Positions 8,801 to 15,763 of a stretch of DNA of 42,263 nt are shown here, in pieces. Each line of letters starts with the position of its first letter. Position 1 is the first letter of the stretch. The notes under the pieces are model-generated. The model did not search any database. It was not told where the DNA came from and saw only the letters and a program-made list of their open reading frames with translations. Origin of the DNA: Oscillospiraceae bacterium (GTDB taxonomy: Bacteria > Bacillota > Clostridia > Oscillospirales > CAG-272); the NCBI GenBank assembly GCA_015064805.1, contig SVRN01000017.1, forward strand, positions 1 through 42,263, written 5' to 3'. A program made the translations under genes and the position numbers.

Positions 8801-9236
8801 CGTGGTTCCAACCGTTTACCCAGCCGGTGTCCTTACCGGTGAACTTCTTTGCAACTTCCTGCTGGTCAGCAGTGCCGCCGGACGTCAGCTCGAAGCTGAA
8901 CAGAACGTCAGCCATTGCGTTAACGTCGGAAACGTAAACGTCAAATTCGATATATTCCATAGCGGAAATATCAACGGGGGTAGCCTTATTGCCCTCGCCG
9001 TAGGAGAACATAAAGCCACCGGCGGTGTGCTTGGAGCCGGCGCTCCAGAAACCTCTGTAGCGAACGTTCGCCTTGTCCTTAAAGGACTCCTTGAACTCAC
9101 ACTGAGTCCAAAGGCTGTCCAAAGACACGTCAATGGTCGATCCTGCCGCTTCCTCGGCGCCTGCGCTGAAGACAACGTTGGTTGCCAGCGAAAGAACCAT
9201 CAGAATAGCCAGGAACAAAGATAAGAATTTTTTCAT
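5898..9236 (-). CDS. Secreted membrane-anchored protein with four jelly-roll-like modules
   Basis: The 1112-residue protein begins with a Sec signal peptide. Two closely related modules of about 160 residues follow (about 35-197 and 200-365). Each ends in a GWNHVKW...NYIRWYND pattern that looks like a carbohydrate-binding beta-sandwich. Residues ~390-525 form a domain also found in the amidase lipoprotein at 17493-20201. A third module covers ~545-705 and a divergent fourth ~715-890. Two helical FIVAR-like repeats (~895-1060), a DGDKKCDTCG knuckle and a final transmembrane helix with an ARKKED tail finish it. It is probably a glycan-binding or adhesive cell-surface protein; no catalytic signature is visible. 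It has its own consensus promoter and an AAAGGAGG site before the ATG. The first two modules are also near-identical in DNA over some stretches, pointing to recent duplication. Confidence 0.8.
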   Translation of the reverse strand: MKKFLSLFLAILMVLSLATNVVFSAGAEEAAGSTIDVSLDSLWTQCEFKESFKDKANVRYRGFWSAGSKHTAGGFMFSYGEGNKATPVDISAMEYIEFDVYVSDVNAMADVLFSFELTSGGTADQQEVAKKFTGKDTGWVNGWNHVKWALTDFTEKTGGEFNATAWNYIRWYNDTDLTIGEYLEVAIANLQFVGPAREAIEVSVEGPWTESVVKENFQDVAKVQYRGFAAGTTHTAGGFMFCYGEGGKATPVDISAMSHIEFDVFVSNIDDLANVEFSFELTSKGTADQEEVAKKFTGATSGWQNGWNHVKWELADFTAKTGGEFNATAWNYIRWYNDSTLNVGAEKLKVAIVNIAFTNGVDAPATPEEPETPDEPETPDTNEVEGFKELGDAFLADFNQYGGCEAKKESFQGDSSVPVKVALANAEMLAKWNWLWVYMLDHLKATNPDATNAYLTDAYPVLERMITGDTSAIGANGNARTTIRSYIHGFLNSMKGCGEINTDFSVFSPDFSSVDEQKKLVEASKAIDTPEEPEEVGIVVPMEKSFWDQCWPEENFHEKFAQIRIYGNGGSFGAGGFMFRYNEGGTKAEAVDISGADFIEFDVYVSSVAVLADVEFSFELTSSGASDKEESAKKFFGRDTGWVDGWNHVKWSLDEFTEKNGEFDPTRWNFIRWYNDSTLKADGFFEVGIANLCFTEKTPAELDADEATKTEHSIPLWGCNTNWGVAPENWVVDKENQVAGSGCISVNLKNSVDVMAPEMHFETPIDAKGMDTLEFDIYLSDLAIVEYFSDTDGALELTSSGTSDSAEVAYNLRNLTKYVLADAQVGWNHVAIKIKNMEVNDGAKGPFDISAINFVRFYWVYPKDCDQDWILKLDNFRLTDAAAQEEAKKEEEAQKILEKLADLLAEIDALQSVADATVTADNYDALKAQYEAVRTKYAALPEEEQSVLSDKGYAVKLANAKQPLEKYEEFLAKKEALKDIIASMEALATYKDAAAFTNENYDAAKKQIENVRKAYEDLVRSDKNFLEDNGYLAHLTAAEAAMPATKPEAPKTECTEHVDADGDKKCDTCGADVETSGQPQDDGCKSALTIGALATMILAGAWVTIAARKKED

Positions 9237-9282
9237 GATGATAAAGCCTCCTTTAGTTTTGTTTTTTAGAGTTGCTATGTTT

Positions 9283-9311
9283 AGTTTATCATGATTTTAA
9301 CCAAATGTCAA
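9283..9311 (-). promoter_or_regulatory. Sigma-A-type promoter of the 1112-residue surface protein
   Basis: On the minus strand a consensus TTGACA (9306-9311) and TAAACT (9283-9288) are 17 bases apart; the start codon lies about 47 bases further on. Confidence 0.8.
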
Positions 9312-9430
9312 CGCGTTATCAGGCATATTCTTGTTGCTTTTGCATAAGTCTATTTTATGGGTGGTATATGTTTTTTTTATAGCTCAAATTGTTTACCGTT
9401 CAAACGTCCATATCCATCCATAACCGCGAC

Positions 9431-11233
9431 TCACGGAAGAATGACCATCAAACCGTCTGCCACTTCTCGAAGCGAGCCGTCCGAGGGGCTATTGGTTACC
9501 GTAAAACCTCCTTTTCCGTCGGTCAGAACGAACGTACTGGAGCCACCACCGTCCAGGTTAAGGGCTTCAATACATCCAACCGAACCAAGAATGTCGGCAA
9601 CATCGGCAAGAGATGCGCCGTTGGAGATCGTAGGCTGTCTGCCGTCGACCACCAGGAACACGACACTGCCGTCTGCCTTAATGCCAACCGCCGTACGCGG
9701 ATGACGCGTATAACCAAACTCATGATCGACCGAAATATGGGAAACGCAGTCGTTGTCGATCACAACGTTAGAACCACCGACGCCGCACATAAGCTTACCT
9801 TGATAATTGGGATACTCCTCTGCTGTGCCAAGCACCGCCTTGCCGTCTTTCGTTACGCCAAACCAAGGACGGCCGCTGACGTCATGCAGCTCCGCGCCCT
9901 CACGCACGCAAAGGCCCAGCATGGTACCTTCGAAAAAGTCTGCGTTGATACCGGCAACGACCTTTTTGCCGTTGGCCGAAGCGGCAAGCACCTGATCCAG
10001 TATATGATCGTACGTGCCGATCTTTTCTTTGTCGCCGGGGAGCGTCGTAGCAATGGTGCCGGCACCCTGCGCTACCGTGATCATATAGGTGCGAACGGGC
10101 TTTCCGTTAGGATCATAATACAAGCGGGCTTCGTAGGAAACGCCGGGAGCAATGCTCGTTACCTCGCAGCTGTCCAGAACCAAAGAGTTGGTTCCTTCGG
10201 GGATGCGCAATCCCGTGAGCATCTCATTCTTGGGAATCGAAAGCGTGACGCGATCTCCGCCCTTTGCCTGACGTGCACATTCCTGTGCCAAGCGCTTCGC
10301 GGCCGTCGAGGCAACGTTTACGCTCTTGAAGTCCAGGATGATATGATCACCCTCGGCATAGATGTAGTAGCGATCCATGCTGTAGGGATCGGCGGCAACG
10401 TGCTTATCGTCCACGCCCGTGCAGCCAAGGAAGATGGCGGGGCCGCCCTCGCCCTTTTTATAAGCGTTCAGGCTAACGATGGGCAGCTCGATACCGGTCA
10501 GCTCAAGGAAATGATCGACCAGCTCCTGTGCGCCCTTCTTGGCGCTGGTTTTTGCGGAGGTGACGATCGAATACTCCGTGAACTCGTGCGAGCCAAGCAC
10601 AAGCGAAGTGATGGGGTACTGATGCTGATAACTGCTCGTAGCACCAACGCTGAGCACCTTGGCCTCACCCGGTGTGACGACCTCACCCGTCTGGGCATCC
10701 TCTGCGTAACCAAGCACGTCGCGCAAGAAGCCGCAGACCGCGTCGTACGTCGCCTCGGGACAGCCGCCGCAAATGACGATCGTCTTGGAATTGACAACGG
10801 AATACGTCCAATCCTTATAGGACAGCGTCGAGAGAATTGTCTGAGTCGCCTCGCGGTTGGTATCGCCGATCAGGATCTCAAAGGTATCCTCGTCATCCTC
10901 GCCCTTGGCAGGATAATCGGTTGCAATGTTGAATTTTTCGCCGTAAATGCTCTCCAGCGCACGCTCCAGCAGCAGCGTCGCCTTGACCTCAATATCATTT
11001 TTCTCATCCGGTCGGATCAGCACGTATTTGGCACTCAGCTCGATTTCCGTGGGCTCCGGCTCCTCTGTCGGAGGATTATCCGTGGGATCGTCCTCGGGTG
11101 GGGTGACCGTGGGATCGTCCTCGGGCGGGGGCTCGGGAAGATCGTCGCCCGCGTCGGGCTGACATGCCACCATGCAAAGGATCATGCACAGTGCCAACAG
11201 TAAGCTGAGTATTTTGCGATATGCGTCATTCAT
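9431..11233 (-). CDS. Lipoprotein with C-terminal phosphodiester glycosidase (NAGPA) domain
   Basis: The 600-residue protein has a lipoprotein signal (MVAC, Cys24) and a Pro/Asp/Glu-rich linker. Two alpha/beta regions (about 55-170 and 205-320) resemble the N-terminal accessory domains of GH20/GH67 enzymes. The C-terminal ~230 residues are a phosphodiester glycosidase domain (NAGPA, formerly DUF2233), with GINADFF, RTAVGIKADG, VDGRQ, ALNLDGGGSSTF and the closing SDGSLREV. The family includes the human uncovering enzyme that removes GlcNAc from a phosphodiester; bacterial members are thought to act on phosphodiester-linked sugars in wall polymers or glycans. The gene is third in an operon 20 bases after the P1 peptidase gene and is predicted to act outside the cell on the membrane surface. 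Confidence 0.85.
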   Translation of the reverse strand: MNDAYRKILSLLLALCMILCMVACQPDAGDDLPEPPPEDDPTVTPPEDDPTDNPPTEEPEPTEIELSAKYVLIRPDEKNDIEVKATLLLERALESIYGEKFNIATDYPAKGEDDEDTFEILIGDTNREATQTILSTLSYKDWTYSVVNSKTIVICGGCPEATYDAVCGFLRDVLGYAEDAQTGEVVTPGEAKVLSVGATSSYQHQYPITSLVLGSHEFTEYSIVTSAKTSAKKGAQELVDHFLELTGIELPIVSLNAYKKGEGGPAIFLGCTGVDDKHVAADPYSMDRYYIYAEGDHIILDFKSVNVASTAAKRLAQECARQAKGGDRVTLSIPKNEMLTGLRIPEGTNSLVLDSCEVTSIAPGVSYEARLYYDPNGKPVRTYMITVAQGAGTIATTLPGDKEKIGTYDHILDQVLAASANGKKVVAGINADFFEGTMLGLCVREGAELHDVSGRPWFGVTKDGKAVLGTAEEYPNYQGKLMCGVGGSNVVIDNDCVSHISVDHEFGYTRHPRTAVGIKADGSVVFLVVDGRQPTISNGASLADVADILGSVGCIEALNLDGGGSSTFVLTDGKGGFTVTNSPSDGSLREVADGLMVILP

Positions 11234-11253
11234 AAGAATCCTCCTTCGTTCAT

Positions 11254-12291
11254 TTACTTGATTCTTTCAAGATATTCTGCCAGGCTGTGTACGACGTTGC
11301 CGTCCAGGTTCGGCGCAGCGGATGCACAGACCATCGAATTGAGAATGGCTTCCTCGGTTGCCTCGCCAACCGCGCGGAAGATGCGGTCCATCACGTCTTC
11401 ATTAACACACCGAATGTTCATGATCTCGCTCTCGGGGGCAATGACGTTGGCCGTGGAGAAGCCGATGAAGACCTCACCGCTGCCGTGACCGATATACGAG
11501 CCCAGACGAGCAATGCCGACCGAGCAACGCTTGACCGCCCGTTTGAGCTGGCGTGCCGTCAGCGGAATGTCGCAGGCAAGCACGACGATGATCGAACCCT
11601 TGTCGCAGGCCGCGCCGTTGACCTCGTCGAGAATGCTTTGGTCGATATGCTTACCGTTGATCGTCAGATCATGCGTGGCACCGTAATTGGATTGCACCAA
11701 TATGCCGACGGTGTGCTCCTTGCCGTCCAGCGCGATCACGCGCGATGCCGAGCCAATGCCGCCCTTGAAGCCGTAGCAGCCCGTGCCCGTACCGGCACCG
11801 ACGTCGCCTTCCTCAAAATCTGCCGTGGCCTGCTCGATGGCAGCGAACACGTGCTCCTTTTTGACGGGACGGTCGACGATGGTGTTCATGCTGGCATCGT
11901 TGCACTCACCCACCACTGGGTTCACGCTTCTGGCAAATACGCCCTCCGCCTCACAGCGCTTCACGGTATATTCGACCAGTGCGTCTGCCACAAGTCCGAC
12001 GTTGAGCGTGTTGGTCAGCGCGATGGGGGTTTCCAGCGTGCCAAGCTCGTCGACCTGAATGGTGCCTGCCGTTTTTCCATAGCCGTTGTGCACAAACGAC
12101 GCCGCAATCAGCTTATGCGTATACACGTTCTGCTCCGACGGCATGATCACGGTGCAGCCCGTGCGATATGTTTCTGTTTTGATGGTGCTGTGTCCGACGA
12201 GCACCCCGGGAACGTCCGTAATTTTATTGCGCTCACCTCGCGCAAGCGTACCGATCTGCACGCCGTAATCCAAAATTCTCTTTTGATCCAT
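11254..12291 (-). CDS. P1 family peptidase (DmpA/BapA-type aminopeptidase/D-esterase)
   Basis: The 345-residue Ntn-fold hydrolase precursor matches family P1 (S58). It has ITDVPGVLVGHST near the N-terminus, GDVGAGTGTGCYGFKGGIG mid-protein, the autoprocessing Gly-Ser in KGSIIVVLACD (Ser near residue 232), and LGSYIGHGSGE near the C-terminus. In characterised members the chain cleaves itself before that Ser, which becomes the nucleophile. They remove N-terminal residues from amides and small peptides, including D-Ala and beta-amino substrates. There is no signal peptide, so it acts in the cytoplasm. It lies between a TauE/SafE permease gene (29 bases) and the NAGPA lipoprotein gene (20 bases), suggesting an import-and-cleave or product-export module of unknown substrate. 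Confidence 0.9.
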   Translation of the reverse strand: MDQKRILDYGVQIGTLARGERNKITDVPGVLVGHSTIKTETYRTGCTVIMPSEQNVYTHKLIAASFVHNGYGKTAGTIQVDELGTLETPIALTNTLNVGLVADALVEYTVKRCEAEGVFARSVNPVVGECNDASMNTIVDRPVKKEHVFAAIEQATADFEEGDVGAGTGTGCYGFKGGIGSASRVIALDGKEHTVGILVQSNYGATHDLTINGKHIDQSILDEVNGAACDKGSIIVVLACDIPLTARQLKRAVKRCSVGIARLGSYIGHGSGEVFIGFSTANVIAPESEIMNIRCVNEDVMDRIFRAVGEATEEAILNSMVCASAAPNLDGNVVHSLAEYLERIK

Positions 12292-12320
12292 GACTGCTAC
12301 TCCTTTTTATTATGTAGTGA

Positions 12321-13088
12321 TCAAATCAACTTAAAAAAGGCTTGTCCCAGCAAAACGGCAATGACCAGATACAAGACGCCGCGAACCAATCGCTTTCCGT
12401 TTTTGACCGCCAGGTGCGCACCGATGTAGCTTCCGAGAATGTTGCAGATGGAGGCTGGAATTGCAATCGCGTAGATAATACTGCCGCGCGCGATATAGCT
12501 GACCAGGGCGATCAGATTGGACACGACGATGATGACCTTACCGTTGCCCGTTGCCACGCGCATATCGTAGCCGAACAGTACGGTAAACAGCATCAGGGCC
12601 ACCGTGCCGCAGCCCGGTCCGAAAAAGCCGTCGTAAAGGCCCAGAAGAAGACCGCAGGCAAGGCTGATGATGACCGTTTTGGGCGTCAGCTCCAGCTTCG
12701 TTTTCTCTCGCTTGCTCAGCTTGCAAAACGTAGTAAACAGCGTCAATATAATAATGAAGCACATGGCTCCGGCAACGATTCCTTTTTTTACGCCCTCATC
12801 CAGGGAAAGCATGATGCGCGTGGAAACCATGGAGCCGATAATTGCCGTGATGCAGGCAATCAAGGCAGGCTTGGGGTCAATCAGCTTCGATTTCGTGTAC
12901 TTAAAGAGCGATGCGCTCGTGCCCAAAAGGCTTTGCATCTTATTACAACCGTACGCCATATCAAGCGGCATACCGGTCAGCAGATAGGCAGGCAGCGAAA
13001 TGATACCGCCACCGCCGGAAATGCCGTCGATCAAGCCCGCCAGAAACAAAAGCGGACACACGATCAATAAATCTATAAATAAATTCAA
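12321..13088 (-). CDS. TauE/SafE family anion permease
   Basis: The 255-residue membrane protein has about eight hydrophobic helices and the family pattern GLIDGISGGGGIISLPAYLL at the N-terminus. A second half repeats the theme with GLYDGFFGPGCGTVALM. TauE/SafE proteins move sulfite, sulfoacetate and other small organic anions across the membrane. The start is a TTG at 13088 with AGGGGG placed 7 bases upstream. It is the first gene of a three-gene operon whose promoter overlaps that of the divergent LysR gene, so LysR control is likely. Confidence 0.9.
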   Translation of the reverse strand: MNLFIDLLIVCPLLFLAGLIDGISGGGGIISLPAYLLTGMPLDMAYGCNKMQSLLGTSASLFKYTKSKLIDPKPALIACITAIIGSMVSTRIMLSLDEGVKKGIVAGAMCFIIILTLFTTFCKLSKREKTKLELTPKTVIISLACGLLLGLYDGFFGPGCGTVALMLFTVLFGYDMRVATGNGKVIIVVSNLIALVSYIARGSIIYAIAIPASICNILGSYIGAHLAVKNGKRLVRGVLYLVIAVLLGQAFFKLI

Positions 13089-13108
13089 AATAATTCCCCC
13101 TATCCCTC

Positions 13109-13140
13109 TTGATTATACATCAAAAGTGTGCTATAATCAA
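13109..13140. promoter_or_regulatory. Symmetric, fully overlapping divergent promoters
   Basis: The same 32 bp carries a TTGATT-N17-TATAAT promoter on each strand. Plus strand: -35 at 13109-13114 and -10 at 13132-13137. Minus strand: -35 at 13135-13140 and -10 at 13112-13117. The ends are a perfect 9-bp inverted repeat, TTGATTATA/TATAATCAA. The plus promoter serves the LysR gene and the minus promoter the permease operon; RNA polymerase cannot occupy both at once. Confidence 0.85.
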
Positions 13141-13188
13141 ATATATATAATCGATACACTCCATAAAAAAAAGTTATAGGTGGTATAT

Positions 13189-14172
13189 ATGTTTGACAAA
13201 AAGGAATATGTGTACGCAGTTTATAAGGAAAAAAGCTTTACCGCAGCGGCGGCGAAGCTATACGTATCGCAGCCCTGTCTGAGTGCCGCGATCAAAAAAA
13301 TCGAACAGCAGATCGGCCGGCCGCTGTTTGAACGCAGAACGGGAGACCTGACCCCGACGAAAATCGGCTACGAGTATCTCGCTTGCGCTTTGAAGATGAT
13401 GGAGATCGAAGACTCCTTCACCCAGATGCTGGAGGATATCAACAACCTGAAGGCAGGAGATATTCGCATCGGCGGTACCAACTATGGTTGCTCGTACGTG
13501 TTGCCGCTGATCGTCGAGGAATTTTCCAAGCAGTATCCCAACGTGGATATTTCCATTTACGAGGCCAATTCGCTGGAGCTGGAAAAAATGCTGCAAAACG
13601 AGAGAATCGATCTCATCATCGACAGCTACGACACCACGGACGACCGCTTTGAGTACACCGCGCTGTCGGCGGAAAAAATATTGCTCGCCGTTCCCGCCTC
13701 TCTCGCCTGCAACGTCGGCGGCGAGGAGCTTTTCGCGCAAACGGACGATCTGTATTACGGAAGAATCAAAGCAGAACAACTGCCGCAGATCGATCTGTCC
13801 CGCTTCCAGGGAGAAAAGTTTATTCTCCTCAAAACCGGTAACAGCATGTATCAGCATTCCAAAAACGCATTTGACGCCTGTGATTTCCAGCCCAACGTCA
13901 CCTTTCGTCTCGACCAGCTCAGCACCTCCTTCCGCTTGACCGCCTCGGGCAACGGCTTGTGCTTCGTACCGGATATCATGTTCAAAACGCACTTATACCA
14001 TGAGGACGTCGTCTTCTACCACATCAAGGGCGCGGGCGGTCGAACGCTGTACGCCGTCAACAGCCACAACAACCGCACCACCACGGCGGTCCAGAAGTTC
14101 AAGTCCGTCGCGTGGAGCGTCATGCAGCAGATATCGCAAAGAGAGCCGTCCGAGCAAAACAAGGAGGACTAA
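13189..14172 (+). CDS. LysR-family transcriptional regulator
   Basis: The 327-residue protein has a winged helix-turn-helix at residues 1-65 (SFTAAAAKLYVSQPCLSAAIKKIEQQIG, given here as the recognised LysR pattern in part: AAAKLYVSQPCLSAAIKK). A periplasmic-binding-protein-like effector domain follows from about 90. The ATG at 13189 is preceded by AGGTGG at a spacing of 6; an in-frame GTG three codons earlier overlaps that site and is less likely. It is transcribed away from the permease-peptidase-NAGPA operon from an overlapping promoter, the usual layout for a LysR protein that controls its neighbour and itself. The glycoside hydrolase gene follows 4 bases after its stop, with its ribosome binding site inside the LysR coding end, so the hydrolase is very likely in the same transcript. 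Confidence 0.93.
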   Translation: MFDKKEYVYAVYKEKSFTAAAAKLYVSQPCLSAAIKKIEQQIGRPLFERRTGDLTPTKIGYEYLACALKMMEIEDSFTQMLEDINNLKAGDIRIGGTNYGCSYVLPLIVEEFSKQYPNVDISIYEANSLELEKMLQNERIDLIIDSYDTTDDRFEYTALSAEKILLAVPASLACNVGGEELFAQTDDLYYGRIKAEQLPQIDLSRFQGEKFILLKTGNSMYQHSKNAFDACDFQPNVTFRLDQLSTSFRLTASGNGLCFVPDIMFKTHLYHEDVVFYHIKGAGGRTLYAVNSHNNRTTTAVQKFKSVAWSVMQQISQREPSEQNKED

Positions 14173-14176
14173 TCGC

Positions 14177-15703
14177 ATGCTTACCCTCAATCACCTTCAC
14201 GTCATCGAGCCGCACGAGGATTTGGTGCGCATCGAGTCGAATGAACGTAATATCCGCATTACCCTTCTGCCGTCTGCCGAGCCGATCAAGCTGGTGCGGG
14301 TCAAATGGTCCCTTGACACCTCGTTTATGCAAAAGGTCATGCCCGACACCTGGGGCGTAGCGCTTGCCGATATGAAATGGCACACGCTTCCCCTGCCCCA
14401 CCCCGCGCAATGGTATTTTGCGGCGTACGACGGCAAATACACCCACGGCTTTGGCGTCAAGACCGGATGCAACAGCTTCTGCTCCTGGGAAATCGAAGCA
14501 GACGGCGTCGTGCTTAATTGCGACGTGAGAAACGGCGGTGAGGGCGTCACGCTGACCGAGCCGCTTTTGTGTGCCGAGACCGTATACTACAAGAGCGAGG
14601 ACGGCCAAACGCCCTATGCGGCCTGCCATGCGTTCTGTCGTCTGATGAGCACGAAATCGAGCTATCCCGACCGCCCCATCTACGGCTTTAACACCTGGTA
14701 TTATACCTACGGCAATATCACAAGAGCCTCCGTGCTGGAGGATGCACGCCTGTGCGCCCGTCTGGCAAGCAAAATCGACGAGGGCGCCCCTCGCCCCTTC
14801 ATGGTCATCGACGACGGCTGGAACAAGCACGGTACCAGTGAATACAACGGCGGCCCCTTCGTGCCAAACGATGATTTTGCCGATATGGCAGAGGTGGCAA
14901 AGGAGATCTCTGCGATCGGCTGTGAGCCCGGCATCTGGGTACGCCCCTTGCTGGTGCTGGACGAGCTGTGCCCCGAAATTCCCGAGGATTGCTACTCCGA
15001 AAACCAAGACCACAAGTGCCCAGGCAAGGTGCTGGACCCCACCACCCCCGGTGCGCAGAAATACATCCGCGAGCTGATCAGCTCTCTGGCTAACAGCGGC
15101 TACCGCCTGATCAAGCACGACTTCACCTGCCCCGATCTGATGGGCTTTGATTTCCTGAAGCCCAATCTGACCAGAGAGGGCTGGCACTGGAAGGATCGCA
15201 CCAAGACCAACGCGCAGGTATGCAAGGAGTTGTATACGCTGATCCAGGAGGCCGCAGGCGGTGCGTACATCATCGGCTGTAACATCTACAACCACTTAGC
15301 CGCCGGCATTCACGATATCGTGCGCAGCGGCTGTGATACCAGCGGACACCATTGGGAGATCACGCGCGACTACGGCATCAACACGCTGGCCTTCCGCACC
15401 TATCAGAACAAGGCATTCTTTATGACGGATGCCGACTGTGCCGCCTTTACGGATCGCGTACCCGTCGATCTGAATTTGCAATTCTCCGAGCTGCTCAGCA
15501 TAAGCGATTCCGCCTTCTTTATTTCCGCGGCGCCCGGCATTTTGAGCGACGAGGACGAAGCGCGGCTGATGGATATGTTCCGTCGGATCACGCGCCCGGG
15601 AAGCGACCTTGAGCCGCTGGACTGGCAGGAGCGCATGGTTCCGGAGCAGTTCTTCGGCGACGGACAGATCCGTCAATACTCGTGGGATGAATCTCCCAAA
15701 TAA
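14177..15703 (+). CDS. Clan GH-D (alpha-galactosidase-like, GH36-related) glycoside hydrolase
   Basis: The 508-residue protein has an N-terminal beta-domain (to about 170) and a TIM barrel. The barrel shows FMVIDDGWNKH at a strand end, the nucleophile region LIKHDFTCPD and the acid/base region RSGCDTSGHHW, matching the pattern of retaining clan GH-D enzymes (alpha-galactosidase or alpha-N-acetylgalactosaminidase activity). No signal peptide is seen, so it probably acts on imported oligosaccharides. AAGGAGG precedes the ATG by 9 bases, inside the end of the LysR gene. It is somewhat shorter than classic GH36 proteins (about 700 residues) and lacks the long N-terminal super-sandwich, so the exact family within the clan is open. 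Confidence 0.8.
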   Translation: MLTLNHLHVIEPHEDLVRIESNERNIRITLLPSAEPIKLVRVKWSLDTSFMQKVMPDTWGVALADMKWHTLPLPHPAQWYFAAYDGKYTHGFGVKTGCNSFCSWEIEADGVVLNCDVRNGGEGVTLTEPLLCAETVYYKSEDGQTPYAACHAFCRLMSTKSSYPDRPIYGFNTWYYTYGNITRASVLEDARLCARLASKIDEGAPRPFMVIDDGWNKHGTSEYNGGPFVPNDDFADMAEVAKEISAIGCEPGIWVRPLLVLDELCPEIPEDCYSENQDHKCPGKVLDPTTPGAQKYIRELISSLANSGYRLIKHDFTCPDLMGFDFLKPNLTREGWHWKDRTKTNAQVCKELYTLIQEAAGGAYIIGCNIYNHLAAGIHDIVRSGCDTSGHHWEITRDYGINTLAFRTYQNKAFFMTDADCAAFTDRVPVDLNLQFSELLSISDSAFFISAAPGILSDEDEARLMDMFRRITRPGSDLEPLDWQERMVPEQFFGDGQIRQYSWDESPK

Positions 15704-15715
15704 TATATAAAATGA

Positions 15716-15745
15716 GAAAACCGTCGGCGCAAACCGACGGTTTTC
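15716..15745. terminator. Bidirectional terminator between convergent hydrolase genes
   Basis: A 12-bp perfect stem (GAAAACCGTCGG and complement, 6-base loop) sits between the converging stops at 15703 and 15764. The A-run at one foot and T-run at the other let it serve both strands. Confidence 0.85.
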
Positions 15746-15763
15746 TATATTCACGGGAATGGA

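Noticed and set aside
6066-9224. Antisense frame of over 1000 codons opposite the 1112-residue protein, and similar ones at 4180-5754 and 9389-11203
   Set aside because: Same codon-bias artefact. The sense frames have signal peptides, ribosome binding sites and known domains.
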